Shown one piece after another: positions 38,869 to 48,323 of a stretch of DNA of 64,000 bases; position 1 is the first letter of the stretch; each line of letters opens with the position of its first letter. The translations under genes were made by a program, and so were the position numbers. The notes beneath the pieces were generated by a model that worked only from the letters and a program-made list of their open reading frames with translations, had not been told where the DNA came from and did no database searches. This stretch comes from Azonexaceae bacterium (GTDB lineage: Bacteria > Pseudomonadota > Gammaproteobacteria > Burkholderiales > Rhodocyclaceae), in assembly GCA_013335535.1 (NCBI GenBank), contig JAAXVL010000002.1:477123-541122 (forward strand). The letters run 5' to 3'.

Positions 38869-40322
38869 GCCTGCCGCTACTCTCCTTGCTTCTGTTGGTG
38901 CCACTCGCCGGCATTGCGGCGATCTGGCTGCTGCCGGCGCGGGTGATGCGCCATGTCGTCGCCTTCGCCATGCTCGCCACGCTGGCTCTGGCCACGGCCG
39001 CGCTGGTCGCCTACGACCCGGCCGGGGCGCGCTTTCAGTTGCTCGAACGGTTGTCGTGGATCGCCAGTCTCAATGTTCATTACCTGGTCGCTGTCGACGG
39101 TATTTCCGTCCTCTTTTTGCCGGCCACGGCGCTGCTTTTTCTCGGCTCGCTGGTCGCCAGCTGGAATGCGGTCCCCGATGCGCCGCGCCTGCATTACAGC
39201 CTGCTGCTGCTGTTCCTGATGGCGACGCTGGGCATTTTCTGCGCCCTCGATACCGTGCTGTTCTTTGTCTTCTGGGAGCTGACCCTGGTCCCGCTCTATT
39301 TCCTGCTCGGGCGCTGGGGCGTGACCGCCGGCAGTGGCCACGCCGCAGCCCGCTATTTCCTGATCATGCTGGCCGGCGGCATTCCGCTGCTCATCGCCTT
39401 CGTCATGCTGGCTGCCAGCCAGCCGGTGCCGACTTTCGATCTGACGGTGCTGCTTGGCGCGCCGTTGCCACGGTCGACGCAAACCGTGGTTTTCCTGCTC
39501 TGCCTGCTCGGATTCGGCGTCAAGGTGCCGCTCGTTCCGCTGCATACCTGGCTGCCGCAATTCGCGCTGGCGGCGCCCGGTTCGCTGACGGCGCTGATCG
39601 TCGGCCTCAAGCTCGGCGCCTTTGGCCTGATCCGCTTCGCCATCCCGCTCGCGCCGCAGGCGGCGCTTGATCTGCACTGGCTGCTCGCCGGGCTCGGCAC
39701 CGTCGCCATCCTCTACGGCGCAGTCGGCATGCTGGCGCAGAGTAACCTGCGTGTGGGGCTGGCCTACGCCAGCATTTGCCACGTCGGGCTGGCCGTGCTC
39801 GGGCTGGCTTCCTACACGGCGCAGGCGGCGCAGGGGGCGGTGTCCTTGCTGCTCAGTTTCTCGGTGGCGACTGGCGGCGCATTTATCCTGCTCGAATTTC
39901 TGCGCCAGCGTACCGGCTCTAACGACGTCAATGCCCTGGGCGGCGCAGCCAAAACCATGCCGCTGCTTGCCACGGGGTTCATGATCTGCGGCCTGGCCGG
40001 TGTCGGCATGCCGGGGACGAGCAGTTTCCCCGGCGAATTCATGCTCATCATCGCCGCCCTGCAAAGCCATACGGGCGCCGGCATGGCGGCACTATTCGGC
40101 CTTTCCATCGCGGCCGGCGGCTTTTTGTCACTCTATCGGAAGGCTTTTTTCGGCCCGGTTTCCCGCGCCGCCGTGGCCAATGCCAGCGACCTTCGCCCAC
40201 GCGAATGGGCTGTGCTCGTCGCGCTGATCGCCATGATCGCGGCCATCGGCATCTACCCCGGGCCGTGGATAGAAGTGGTCAGGCCGGCGGCCGAAGCGTG
40301 GGCCGCAGGTCTTACCCGCTGA
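38865..40322 (+). CDS. NuoM-like membrane subunit of the DAB operon (last gene)
   Basis: A 485-aa member of the NuoM/MrpD family. VFWELTLVPLYFLLGRWG carries the TM5 glutamate. FGVKVPLVPLHTWLPQFALA and LIVGLKLGAFGLIRF carry the two channel lysines, so it looks competent for proton transfer. VDGISVLFLPATALLFLGSL in the N-terminal third is typical. It is the fourth antiporter-like subunit in the operon and is coupled to the one before by ATGA. A REP-like copy 22 bp after the stop separates it from the convergent phnA-type gene. Confidence 0.87.
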   Translation: MSLPLLSLLLLVPLAGIAAIWLLPARVMRHVVAFAMLATLALATAALVAYDPAGARFQLLERLSWIASLNVHYLVAVDGISVLFLPATALLFLGSLVASWNAVPDAPRLHYSLLLLFLMATLGIFCALDTVLFFVFWELTLVPLYFLLGRWGVTAGSGHAAARYFLIMLAGGIPLLIAFVMLAASQPVPTFDLTVLLGAPLPRSTQTVVFLLCLLGFGVKVPLVPLHTWLPQFALAAPGSLTALIVGLKLGAFGLIRFAIPLAPQAALDLHWLLAGLGTVAILYGAVGMLAQSNLRVGLAYASICHVGLAVLGLASYTAQAAQGAVSLLLSFSVATGGAFILLEFLRQRTGSNDVNALGGAAKTMPLLATGFMICGLAGVGMPGTSSFPGEFMLIIAALQSHTGAGMAALFGLSIAAGGFLSLYRKAFFGPVSRAAVANASDLRPREWAVLVALIAMIAAIGIYPGPWIEVVRPAAEAWAAGLTR

Positions 40323-40344
40323 TTTTGGGCGGATGCGGGATTTC

Positions 40345-40380
40345 GATTTTGGCCGTTTTTTCCGGTTGACCGTGGAAGTC
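40345..40380 (-). repeat. dispersed REP-like repeat, between convergent genes
   Basis: On the minus strand GACTTCCACGGTCAACCGGA then AAAAACGGCCAAAATCG. It is in the sense direction just after the phnA-type gene's stop, and also fills the 3' region of the DAB operon. Confidence 0.88.
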
Positions 40381-40386
40381 TGAAAG

Positions 40387-40725
40387 TCAGGCCTTCTTGA
40401 CGAATTCCGACTTGAGCTGCATGGCGCCGATGCCGTCGATCTTGCAGTCGATGTCGTGGTCACCGTCGATCAGGCGGATGTTCTTGACCTTGGTGCCGAC
40501 CTTGACGACCGAGGACGAGCCCTTGATCTTGAGATCCTTGATGACGGTGACTGAGTCGCCGTCCTGCAGCACGTTGCCGTTGGCGTCCTTCCAGACACGG
40601 GCCTGTTCGACCGCTTCGCCGGCGTCCTTGCTCCACTCGTGGGCACATTCCGGGCAGACGTAGTTGCTGCCGTCTTCGTAGGTGTATTCCGATTTGCACT
40701 TCGGACAGTTCGGCAAGCCGCTCAT
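40387..40725 (-). CDS. yjdM: PhnA/YjdM-type zinc-ribbon protein
   Basis: A 112-aa protein with an N-terminal zinc ribbon ([20 protein letters not shown], four cysteines as CPxC...CPEC) and a C-terminal PhnA domain containing [17 protein letters not shown] and [20 protein letters not shown]. The family was named from E. coli PhnA but is not needed for phosphonate use; its role is unclear. It lies 12 bp downstream of the SulP gene on the same strand and may be co-transcribed. Confidence 0.92.
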   Translation of the reverse strand: MSGLPNCPKCKSEYTYEDGSNYVCPECAHEWSKDAGEAVEQARVWKDANGNVLQDGDSVTVIKDLKIKGSSSVVKVGTKVKNIRLIDGDHDIDCKIDGIGAMQLKSEFVKKA

Positions 40726-40737
40726 GGTGTTTCCTTT

Positions 40738-42429
40738 TCAGTAGTCTTCTTCAAAGCCGCCCATGAGATTGGGCAGCAGGATGTAGGCACGCTTCAGGGC
40801 ATCCGACAGGTCCGGGCAGACGTTGTCGTCGCCCAGATGGTCGATGAAGCCCGAGCGGTAAAGTAGGGAGCCAGGCTGCGAATTGAGGCCGCAGACGAGC
40901 AGCGTGCAGCCGCGTTTCGACAGCTTGTCGCGCAGGTTTTCCAGACCTTCGAGACCGGTGGTGTCGAGCTGGATCAGGCGCGTCATGTCGAGGATGACGA
41001 CCTCGGGATGACCTTCGCGCGGGTCGAGCAATTCTTCGAGCTTGTTGACTGCGCCGAAGAACAGCGAACCGAACATCTGCCAGGCAGCGACGCGCATCGT
41101 GCCGTCCGGGTAGAGGAATTGCGGCTCGTCCGCCTCTTCGGTCAACGGCAGGCGCTCGATCTTGGTCAGTTCCGACATGCGGTAGATGAAGAACAGGCTG
41201 GCCAGCACCATGCCGAGTTCAACTGCGATGGTCAGATCGAAGAGCACCGTCACGAAGAAGGTGGCGAGCAGGATGATCCGGTAGTTGTAGGTGTAACGGC
41301 GTAACTCGACGAACTGGTGCCATTCCCCCATGTTGATGGCGACCACCATGACGATGGCCGACAGCGTGGCCAGCGGCACATAGGAGGCGAGCGGTGCGGC
41401 GATCAGGACGATGCCGAGCAGCACGGCGGCGTGGACCATGCCGGCGATTGGCGTCCGGCCACCGGACTTGACGTTGGTTGAGGTGCGGGCGATGGCGCCG
41501 GTTGCCGCGAAGCCGCCGAACAAAGGTGCGGCGATATTGGCCAGCCCTTGGGCCACCAGTTCCTGGTTGGGGTCATGACGGTCGTCAATCTGGCTGTCGG
41601 CGACGCGCGCCGAGAGCAATGACTCGATGGCACCGAGCAGCGCGATGGTAATGGCCGGCGAGATCAGCTTGCCGAAATCGTGAATCGACAGGTCAGGCAG
41701 CCCGAAGTTGGGCAGCTCCTGCGGAATGCCACCAAAGCGGCTGCCGATGGTTTGTACCGGCAGGTCGAACAGATAGGAAACCAGCGTCCCGACGAGGAGC
41801 ACGGCAAGGGGGCCGGGGGCGCGGCGCAGCAAGGAGAGGCGCTGCGCCAGCCAATTGTAGGAAAGCAGGAAGACAAAACAGGCAGAGGCCAGGCCGAGGG
41901 TCGGCAGGTCGACCGTGTGGGCGTAAGCGGCCAGCGTCTTGATGCGATGGAAAAACTCGGCCGGCAGGTTGTCGATCTGCAACCCGAAGAAATCCTTGAT
42001 CTGGGCGAGGAAGATGACGACGGCGATGCCGTTGGTGAAGCCGATGACGACCGTAACCGGAATGAAGCGGATCAGTTGCCCCATGCGCGCCAGACCCATG
42101 GCGAGCAGGAAAATGCCGGCCAGAATGGTTGCCCCCATGAGGTTGGCAAAACCATGAATGGCGACGATGCCATAAACGATGGGAATGAAGGCCCCGGTCG
42201 GCCCGCCGATCTGCACGCGGGAACCGCCCAGTGCCGAGGTGATGAGGCCGGCGACGATGGCTGTCCAGATGCCCGCTGTAGGCGAGCAACCCGAGGCGAT
42301 GGCGAAAGCCATGGCCAGCGGCAGGGCCAGCACGCCCACGGTGATCCCCGCTGCAATGTCCTTGCCAAATTGCGCGCGAGTATAAGTCGGCAGGCAATCC
42401 AGTAACTTGGGGTGGAAGGCGATTTTCAT
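40738..42429 (-). CDS. SulP-family anion transporter with STAS domain
   Basis: A 563-aa inner-membrane anion transporter. An N-terminal segment (DIAAGITVGVLALPLAMAFA) and about 12-14 helices form the SulP core, with IQIGGPTGAF-like VQIGGPTGAFIPIVYGIVAI. The C-terminal cytosolic STAS domain is at about residues 430-550 (EVVILDMTRLIQLDTTGLEG). SulP proteins carry sulfate, bicarbonate (BicA) or dicarboxylates; substrate cannot be assigned from sequence. Placement next to the DAB operon, convergent with it, makes bicarbonate a reasonable hypothesis. A small ribbon-helix-helix gene is divergent from it. Confidence 0.92.
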   Translation of the reverse strand: MKIAFHPKLLDCLPTYTRAQFGKDIAAGITVGVLALPLAMAFAIASGCSPTAGIWTAIVAGLITSALGGSRVQIGGPTGAFIPIVYGIVAIHGFANLMGATILAGIFLLAMGLARMGQLIRFIPVTVVIGFTNGIAVVIFLAQIKDFFGLQIDNLPAEFFHRIKTLAAYAHTVDLPTLGLASACFVFLLSYNWLAQRLSLLRRAPGPLAVLLVGTLVSYLFDLPVQTIGSRFGGIPQELPNFGLPDLSIHDFGKLISPAITIALLGAIESLLSARVADSQIDDRHDPNQELVAQGLANIAAPLFGGFAATGAIARTSTNVKSGGRTPIAGMVHAAVLLGIVLIAAPLASYVPLATLSAIVMVVAINMGEWHQFVELRRYTYNYRIILLATFFVTVLFDLTIAVELGMVLASLFFIYRMSELTKIERLPLTEEADEPQFLYPDGTMRVAAWQMFGSLFFGAVNKLEELLDPREGHPEVVILDMTRLIQLDTTGLEGLENLRDKLSKRGCTLLVCGLNSQPGSLLYRSGFIDHLGDDNVCPDLSDALKRAYILLPNLMGGFEEDY

Positions 42430-42534
42430 GGCGCGCGCTCTTTGGGTAAGCGCAGCATTATATGAGCACCCTGTTAATCGTCAATGTTAATCATATGTTA
42501 ATATGATGCAACACGAATCGAACAAGAGTGAATC

Positions 42535-42729
42535 ATGGAGAAACGCACAGCAAGGTTGACCATCCTGATCGATCCTCAGAAAAAGAAAATCTTCGAGGAA
42601 ATCTGCGCGGCCAAGGACTTGACGTCATCCCAGGTTATTCGTCGCCTGGTCCGTCAGTACATTCTTGAAAATGCCGGCGACCGCGAATTGCCGGCCTGGC
42701 TCAAGCCGACAGGCAAGTTCGACGACTAA
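42535..42729 (+). CDS. ribbon-helix-helix (CopG/Arc-like) small protein
   Basis: A 64-aa protein beginning MEKRTARLTILIDPQKKKIF. A short beta strand (ARLTILID) is followed by two helices (KKKIFEEICAAKDLT and SSQVIRRLVRQYILENAG), the ribbon-helix-helix plan of dimeric DNA-binding proteins. It is probably a transcription factor. No toxin gene follows, so an antitoxin role is not supported. It is divergent from sulP with about 105 AT-rich bp between, and its last codon overlaps the convergent 128-aa gene by four bases. It may regulate sulP. Confidence 0.75.
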   Translation: MEKRTARLTILIDPQKKKIFEEICAAKDLTSSQVIRRLVRQYILENAGDRELPAWLKPTGKFDD

Positions 42730-43112
42730 TCCTGTTTGTTTTGAGGCGTCTTCTGCACTTTGTCGGGGTGCTCTGCGCCGATATAGGCCTCGTATTTGGC
42801 CTGCATTTGCGGCGCCTGCTTGGCCAGTTCACGCAGAATACGGGTTGCCGACCACAGCATGACGGCAACGCCGCCGGCCGTACAGGCCACCGCTTCCACG
42901 GTTGACGTCGGAAAACCACTCAGAATGGCGCCCTTCCCGGCCGCAAACCAGCTGGCCCCGATGCCAACGCAGGCCAGGCCAAACATGTCGACCAGCGCGT
43001 AGAGGAATATTGGTCCGGTTAGTGTCGGGCGGGGTGGGCGATGAGATGGATTGAGCATGTGCTTGGCCGGAAGTTGATCGGGTAATTGATATTTATCAAA
43101 TTGTGTTGACAA
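42726..43112 (-). CDS. hypothetical membrane protein, 128 aa
   Basis: Not recognised. A hydrophilic N-terminus of about 35 aa (MSTQFDKYQLPDQLPAKHML) is followed by two membrane helices at about 35-58 (IFLYALVDMFGLACVGIGAS) and 68-90 (VEAVACTAGGVAVMLWSA), then a charged, Gln/Lys-rich helical tail. Both termini should lie on the same side, probably the cytosol. It overlaps the ribbon-helix-helix gene tail-to-tail by four bases. The 361 bp upstream contain DnaA-box-like sites. Confidence 0.65.
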   Translation of the reverse strand: MSTQFDKYQLPDQLPAKHMLNPSHRPPRPTLTGPIFLYALVDMFGLACVGIGASWFAAGKGAILSGFPTSTVEAVACTAGGVAVMLWSATRILRELAKQAPQMQAKYEAYIGAEHPDKVQKTPQNKQD

Positions 43113-43473
43113 AGCGAAAGTTGGCGCTTGACTTATGCACAGAGTTGGGGCGATTCGATGCTTGACTTTCCTTTCTGGCTGATAGATTTGCCAGATTGGG
43201 TTGGTGAATAATATTTCCTTTTAAATCAGTCGCTTAAGGCGAAGCTCAAGTTTCGGGCAGGGTAAGGAAAATCCTTGTGGGCCGGTCACTTAGCGACTTG
43301 CTTCTTGATTCATTCACAGACTTATCCACAGTTTTTGTGGATAGTTCCAAAAGCCTAAACAGTGTAGCTAGATTGGCGTGCTAACTTAAAGTGATTCCTT
43401 AAGTTGTGTTGCGGTTTTGTTGCGGCGCAGCAAGGAATTCCTTGCTGCGCCCATCGTTCCGGACGGCATAGGT
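43113..43473. other. AT-rich intergenic region with DnaA-box-like sites
   Basis: This 361-bp gap has no convincing gene. It holds TTATGCACA (43133-43141), TTATCCACA (43322-43330) and, inverted, TGTGGATAG (43336-43344). The first two fit the DnaA-box consensus TTATNCACA and the third has one mismatch. A 28-bp palindrome near the metG end completes it. Origin, DnaA-titration site or promoter are all possible. Confidence 0.5.
43424..43451. terminator. 28-bp perfect palindrome downstream of metG
   Basis: GGCGCAGCAAGGAA pairs with TTCCTTGCTGCGCC with no unpaired centre. It lies 22 bp past the metG stop on the minus strand. No long T-run follows on that strand, so termination is inferred from position and stem strength. 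Confidence 0.6.
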
Positions 43474-45564
43474 TTATTTCACTCGCATCCCGGGCTGAGC
43501 GCCTGAATCGGGCGATAAAAGGAAAATCCCGGGGTTTTTGCCCTCCGTGTCCGACGCGGCCAGAACCATGCCCTCGGATAACCCAAATTTCATTTTTCGC
43601 GGAGCCAGGTTGGCTACCATCACGGTCAGTCTTCCAATCAGTTGGGCTGGATCGTAAGCGGCCTTGATGCCGGCGAAGACGTTGCGCGTTTCGTCGTTGC
43701 CAATCTCGAGCGTCAGTCGCACCAACTTGTCCGCACCGTCGACGTGTTCCGCGTTGGCGATGCGGGCAATGCGCAGGTCGACCTTCATGAAGTCGTCGAT
43801 ATTGCAGAACGGCTCCCAGGGGCTTTCGGCCTTGACCTCGTTTTGCTGGTGCTCTGCGTGGCGTTGCGGTGACTGTTGCTCCTGTGTCGGCGCCAGCGTT
43901 TCCTTGTTGGCAGCGACGAGCTTTTCGATGAGTTTGGGATCGACGCGCGTCATGAGGTGCTCGTAGGTGTTGATGCCGTGGCCGGCGGCGAGCAGGCTTT
44001 GCGTGTCAGTCCAGGCGAGCGGCGCGATGTTGAGGAATTTTTCGACCTTGCCGGCGACCACCGGCAGGATGGGCTTGAGCAGCACGGTGAGCAGTCGGAA
44101 CAGGTTCAGCGCGTTGGTGCAGGCAGCGTGCAGTTCGACTTCCTTGCCTTCCTGCTTGGCCAGTTCCCAGGGCTTGACGCTATCGACGTACTGATTGGCG
44201 GCATCAGTCAGCGCCATGATCTCGCGCATTGCCTTGCCGAATTCCCGCGCCTCGTAGAGTTCGGCGATGCGGCTGGCGGCTTCCTGGATGGCCTTGATGG
44301 CTGGCAGGTCGGCGGCTGCCGGAGCCAGCTGGCTATTGAAACGCTTGGTGATGAAGCCGGCCGAGCGGCTGGCGATATTGACGTACTTGCCGACCAGGTC
44401 GGAATTGACGCGGGCGCCGAAGTCTTCGAGGTTGAGGTCGATGTCTTCCATGCTGGCCGACAGCTTGGCGGCGTAGTAATAGCGCAGCCATTCGGGGTTG
44501 AGGCCGGTATCGAGGTAGCTTTGGGCGGTGATGAAGGTGCCGCGTGATTTGGACATCTTGGCGCCGTCGACGGTCAGGAAGCCGTGGGCGAAGATCTTGG
44601 TCGGTGTGCGGAAACCGGCGTGGGCCAGTTCGGCTGGCCAGAACAGCGCGTGGAAATAGAGGATGTCCTTGCCGATAAAGTGATAGAGCTCGGTCGTCGA
44701 ATCGGGCTTGAAGTATTCGTTGAAATCGAGACCGTTCCGATTGCACAGGTTCTTGAAGGACCCCATGTAGCCAATTGGTGCATCGAGCCAAACGTAGAAA
44801 TACTTGCCCGGTGCGTCGGGAATCTCGAAGCCGAAGTAGGGGGCGTCGCGGGAAATATCCCAGTCGGTCAGTTTGTTCTCACCGGGGGCGCCCAGCCACT
44901 CCTGCATCTTGTTGGCGGCTTCGTTCTGCAGAACGCCGTTTTCGCGGCTGGTGTACTGGCGCAGGAAAGACTCGCAGCGCGGGGCGGACAGCTTGAAAAA
45001 GTAATGTTCCGAGCTACGCAGTTCCGGCTTCGCGCCCGAGATGGCCGAGTACGGCTCCTTGAGATCGGTTGGCGCGTAGGCGGCGCCGCAGGATTCGCAG
45101 TTGTCGCCGTATTGGTCCTTGGCTCCGCATTTCGGGCACTCGCCCTTGATGAAGCGATCGGGCAGGAACAGTTGTTTGACCGGGTCGTAGTACTGCTCAA
45201 TGGTGCGCGTCTCGATCAGGCCGGCGGCGCGAAGCTTGAGGTAGATATCGTTGGCGCAATCGCGGGTTTCGTCGGAGTGCGTGCTGTAGTAATTGTCAAA
45301 ACCGACGCCGAAGCCAGCGAAGTCGCGCGAATGTTCGCCATGGACGCGGGCGATCAATTGTTCCGGCGTAATCCCTTCCTTCTCCGCGCGCAGCATGATC
45401 GGCGTGCCGTGCGTGTCGTCGGCACAGACGTACCAGCACTCGTTGCCGGCCATTTTCTGGAAACGAACCCAGATGTCGGTCTGGATGTATTCGACCAGAT
45501 GACCGAGGTGAATGGCGCCGTTGGCGTAGGGCAGGGCGGAGGTGACGAGTATTTTGCGCGACAT
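43474..45564 (-). CDS. metG: methionyl-tRNA synthetase
   Basis: Class I synthetase of 696 aa charging tRNA-Met. The HIGH-type motif HLGH is at residues 19-22. The knuckle domain has [18 protein letters not shown], binding zinc as in the E. coli-type enzyme. The KMSKS loop is [15 protein letters not shown]-terminal EMAP-II/Trbp-like tRNA-binding domain ([20 protein letters not shown]) forms the dimer and is joined by a Gln-rich linker ([15 protein letters not shown]). It is divergent from the OmpR-type gene, and a palindromic terminator follows. Confidence 0.97.
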   Translation of the reverse strand: MSRKILVTSALPYANGAIHLGHLVEYIQTDIWVRFQKMAGNECWYVCADDTHGTPIMLRAEKEGITPEQLIARVHGEHSRDFAGFGVGFDNYYSTHSDETRDCANDIYLKLRAAGLIETRTIEQYYDPVKQLFLPDRFIKGECPKCGAKDQYGDNCESCGAAYAPTDLKEPYSAISGAKPELRSSEHYFFKLSAPRCESFLRQYTSRENGVLQNEAANKMQEWLGAPGENKLTDWDISRDAPYFGFEIPDAPGKYFYVWLDAPIGYMGSFKNLCNRNGLDFNEYFKPDSTTELYHFIGKDILYFHALFWPAELAHAGFRTPTKIFAHGFLTVDGAKMSKSRGTFITAQSYLDTGLNPEWLRYYYAAKLSASMEDIDLNLEDFGARVNSDLVGKYVNIASRSAGFITKRFNSQLAPAAADLPAIKAIQEAASRIAELYEAREFGKAMREIMALTDAANQYVDSVKPWELAKQEGKEVELHAACTNALNLFRLLTVLLKPILPVVAGKVEKFLNIAPLAWTDTQSLLAAGHGINTYEHLMTRVDPKLIEKLVAANKETLAPTQEQQSPQRHAEHQQNEVKAESPWEPFCNIDDFMKVDLRIARIANAEHVDGADKLVRLTLEIGNDETRNVFAGIKAAYDPAQLIGRLTVMVANLAPRKMKFGLSEGMVLAASDTEGKNPGIFLLSPDSGAQPGMRVK

Positions 45565-45761
45565 GGATGGGTAAGGCTGGAAAAATAAAGGGCAATTTTA
45601 CCGCGAGGAAGCGGGGAGGCGATTCACTAATCCCGCCGACACCTTGCAGCGACAATTGTTAGGTAACGTAAACCAGTGTGACCGATTGGTAAAACATGAT
45701 CGATGAATGATTGCCGAAGCTGCGGGAAGGGCGCAGAATTCGGCGCGGAACGGGAGGGTCT

Positions 45762-46445
45762 ATGAATTTTGCGGTGGTTGAGGACAGTAGAAGTCAGGCT
45801 GAGGTGCTCAAGGCCCTGTTGAAGAGCGAGGGGCATCAGGTCGACGTGTTTATGGACGGGAGATCATGCATCGAGGCTCTTCAGACCCGGAGTTTTGATT
45901 TCTTCGTCATTGACTGGGTCTTGCCTGACATTGGTGGTGACGAAGTGCTCCGTCATGTGCGCGAAAAGTGCGGCTGGGACGTTCCGGTCGTCTTCTGCAC
46001 GGGACGCACAGACGAGGAAGCGGCTTCCGACATCCTGCGCCTCGGTGCCGATGACTTCATTCCGAAGCCGATCCGCTACATGGAGTTCATGGCGCGGATT
46101 CATGCCCTGCTGCGTCGTCGTCAGGTGCGTCCTTCCTCCGTGCAGTTCGGCAGCATAGAAATCGATATGGAAGGTCGGCGGATAAAGCTGGCCGGGGTCG
46201 ATGTCGAGCTCACCCAGCGTGAATTCGAGCTGGCGGTCATCCTTCTGCACAATGTAGGTCGCGTACTTTCGCGCGATGAACTGCTGACCAGTGTCTGGGC
46301 GCGCGATACCGGCGTTGATACGCGCACGGTCGATACGCATGCCAGCCGTCTGCGCAAGAAGCTCGGCCTCTCCGGCGAGAGCGGACTGATGCTGTCATCG
46401 GTCTATGGCCAGGGTTACCGTCTGGATACCGTCCATCAGGGCTGA
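45762..46445 (+). CDS. OmpR-type response regulator, orphan
   Basis: A 227-aa two-domain regulator. The receiver (residues 1-~118) has the acidic pair in VVEDSR, the phosphoacceptor D in FFVIDWVLPDIGGDEVL and the K in FIPKPIRY. The C-terminal winged helix (~130-225) has LTQREFELAVILLHNVGRVL and VDTRTVDTHASRLRKKLGL. GGGAGG precedes the ATG at 45762, better than an upstream TTG-initiated frame at 45711. No histidine kinase gene adjoins it, so its partner is elsewhere. Confidence 0.9.
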   Translation: MNFAVVEDSRSQAEVLKALLKSEGHQVDVFMDGRSCIEALQTRSFDFFVIDWVLPDIGGDEVLRHVREKCGWDVPVVFCTGRTDEEAASDILRLGADDFIPKPIRYMEFMARIHALLRRRQVRPSSVQFGSIEIDMEGRRIKLAGVDVELTQREFELAVILLHNVGRVLSRDELLTSVWARDTGVDTRTVDTHASRLRKKLGLSGESGLMLSSVYGQGYRLDTVHQG

Positions 46446-46522
46446 TTTCTGCCGCCGGTTTCGGGTATACTAGACAAAATCAGTCGGGTATTCCCGTTGC
46501 TCACCCCAAAACCGGAGTTTTT

Positions 46523-47614
46523 ATGAGTCTTACAGAACAGCAAATCAAGGCTGCGCTCGCTGTTGCGGTCGACCCCAATACAGGTAAGGATTTCGTTACC
46601 GGCAAGGCAGTCAAGAATGTGAAAGTCGATGGCGACGATGTTTCGTTCGACATCGAACTGGGTTACCCGGCGAAAAGCCAGCTGGATTTGATCCGCAAGC
46701 AGGTCATCGCCGCTGTGCGTACCTTGCCGGGCGTCGGCAATGTGTCGGCCAATGTTTTCAGCAAGATCGTTGCCCACTCGGTACAGCTTGGCGTCAAATT
46801 GTTGCCGGGGGTCAAGAACATCATCGCCGTCGCTTCCGGCAAGGGCGGCGTCGGCAAGAGCACCACCGCCGTGAACCTGGCGCTGGCGCTGGCTCAGGAA
46901 GGCGCCCGGGTTGGGATTCTCGATGCCGACATCTACGGCCCGTCGCAACCGCAAATGCTCGGTCTTGGTGGCCAGCAACCGGAATCGAAGGATGGCCAGA
47001 GCATGGAGCCGCTGGAGGCTTACGGCGTGCAGGCGATGTCGATCGGTTTTATGGTCGACGTCGAAACGCCGATGGTCTGGCGCGGTCCGATGGTCGCCCA
47101 GGCGCTTGACCAGATGCTTGGCCAGACCAACTGGAACGATATCGATTACCTGATCGTCGATATGCCGCCGGGTACCGGCGACATTCAGTTGTCGCTGGCC
47201 CAGAAGGTGCCGGTGACTGGTGCCGTGATCGTCACTACGCCGCAGGACATCGCGCTGATCGATGCGCGCAAGGGTCTCAAGATGTTCGAGAAGGTCAATA
47301 TTCCGATCATCGGCATTGTCGAGAACATGAGCATCCACATCTGTTCGAAGTGCGGCCACGAAGAACATATCTTCGGCGAGGGTGGTGGCGAGAAAATGTG
47401 CGCCGATTACGACGTCGAATTTCTTGGCAGCCTGCCGCTGGAACTGGCAATCCGCGAAATGGCCGATGGTGGCAAGCCGACCGTGGTCGGCGCGCCGGAT
47501 TCACGCACGGCCGAAATCTATCGTGGCATCGCCCGCCGTGTCGCGATCAAGATCGGCGAGAAGGCCAAGGACATGAGTTCGAAATTCCCCAATATCGTGG
47601 TTCAGAATACGTAA
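46523..47614 (+). CDS. apbC: ApbC/Mrp-type iron-sulfur carrier ATPase
   Basis: A 363-aa Mrp/NBP35-family protein that binds and delivers Fe-S clusters. The N-terminal MIP18-like (DUF59) domain (residues ~1-85) is followed by the P-loop domain with the deviant Walker A VASGKGGVGKSTTAVNLALA and VDMPPGTGDIQLSL. The cluster-bridging CxxC is in HICSKCGHEEHIF. This gene commonly lies near metG in beta- and gammaproteobacteria. A terminator follows, before dcd. Confidence 0.95.
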   Translation: MSLTEQQIKAALAVAVDPNTGKDFVTGKAVKNVKVDGDDVSFDIELGYPAKSQLDLIRKQVIAAVRTLPGVGNVSANVFSKIVAHSVQLGVKLLPGVKNIIAVASGKGGVGKSTTAVNLALALAQEGARVGILDADIYGPSQPQMLGLGGQQPESKDGQSMEPLEAYGVQAMSIGFMVDVETPMVWRGPMVAQALDQMLGQTNWNDIDYLIVDMPPGTGDIQLSLAQKVPVTGAVIVTTPQDIALIDARKGLKMFEKVNIPIIGIVENMSIHICSKCGHEEHIFGEGGGEKMCADYDVEFLGSLPLELAIREMADGGKPTVVGAPDSRTAEIYRGIARRVAIKIGEKAKDMSSKFPNIVVQNT

Positions 47615-47634
47615 GTTTTTGCCAAAACCCCACA

Positions 47635-47666
47635 CAAAGGCGGGTAAAATCCCGCCTTTGTTTTTT
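47635..47666 (+). terminator. rho-independent terminator after apbC
   Basis: CAAAGGCGGG pairs with CCCGCCTTTG around loop TAAAAT, followed by TTTTTT. It lies about 20 bp after the apbC stop and just before the dcd ribosome site, so dcd probably has its own promoter or depends on read-through. Confidence 0.88.
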
Positions 47667-47685
47667 GTAGCGCGGACGATAAAAA

Positions 47686-48252
47686 ATGGCCATCAAATCA
47701 GACAAATGGATACGCCGCATGGCGGCAGAGCACGGCATGATCGAGCCGTTCGAACCCGAGCTCGTGCGCGAGGCCAATGGCGAAAAAATTGTCTCCTACG
47801 GCACGTCGAGCTATGGCTACGATATTCGCTGTGCCCGCGAATTCAAGGTGTTCACGAATATCAACTCGACGGTCGTCGATCCCAAGAACTTCGACCCGAA
47901 GTCTTTCGTCGAGATCGAGTCTGATGTCTGCATCATTCCGCCGAACTCCTTCGCGCTGGCCCGCACGATGGAGTACTTCCGCATTCCGCGCTCGGTCTTG
48001 ACCGTCTGCCTCGGCAAAAGCACCTACGCCCGTTGCGGCATCATCGTGAACGTCACGCCTTTCGAGCCCGAGTGGGAAGGCTATGTGACCCTGGAGTTTT
48101 CCAATACGACGCCACTACCAGCCAAGATCTACGCCGGCGAAGGTTGTGCCCAGGTGTTGTTCTTCGAGTCCGACGAGGTCTGCGAGACGTCGTACAAGGA
48201 TCGTGGCGGCAAATATCAGGGGCAGGTCGGCGTCACGCTCCCCAAAATCTGA
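47686..48252 (+). CDS. dcd: dCTP deaminase
   Basis: Deaminates dCTP to dUTP, the main route to thymidylate in many bacteria. The 188 aa match the monofunctional enzyme. Visible signatures are [60 protein letters not shown] and the catalytic glutamate in [17 protein letters not shown]. Its pathway partner thyA is some 5 kb away. A short GC hairpin follows the stop. Confidence 0.95.
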   Translation: MAIKSDKWIRRMAAEHGMIEPFEPELVREANGEKIVSYGTSSYGYDIRCAREFKVFTNINSTVVDPKNFDPKSFVEIESDVCIIPPNSFALARTMEYFRIPRSVLTVCLGKSTYARCGIIVNVTPFEPEWEGYVTLEFSNTTPLPAKIYAGEGCAQVLFFESDEVCETSYKDRGGKYQGQVGVTLPKI

Positions 48253-48284
48253 CGCGATACCGTAACGAAATCGTCTTATTCTGT

Positions 48285-48302
48285 GACCCGCTGCGGCGGG
48301 TC
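48285..48302 (+). terminator. small hairpin between dcd and the decarboxylase gene
   Basis: GACCCGC pairs with GCGGGTC around TGCG, followed by GCCGCATTTTA. It is a possible weak terminator or leader hairpin 22 bp before the decarboxylase ATG. Confidence 0.45.
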
Positions 48303-48323
48303 GCCGCATTTTAAGGATTCAAC

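Noticed and set aside
33819..38904. Several long minus-strand frames opposite the DAB operon (e.g. 33819-35570, 35717-37276, 37435-38904)
   Set aside because: All are rich in Gln, Glu, His and Arg with no recognisable domain, as expected opposite genes using G/C third positions.
42535..43112. Toxin-antitoxin pair from the ribbon-helix-helix gene and the 128-aa gene
   Set aside because: The genes are convergent, and the 128-aa product is a membrane protein unlike known toxins.
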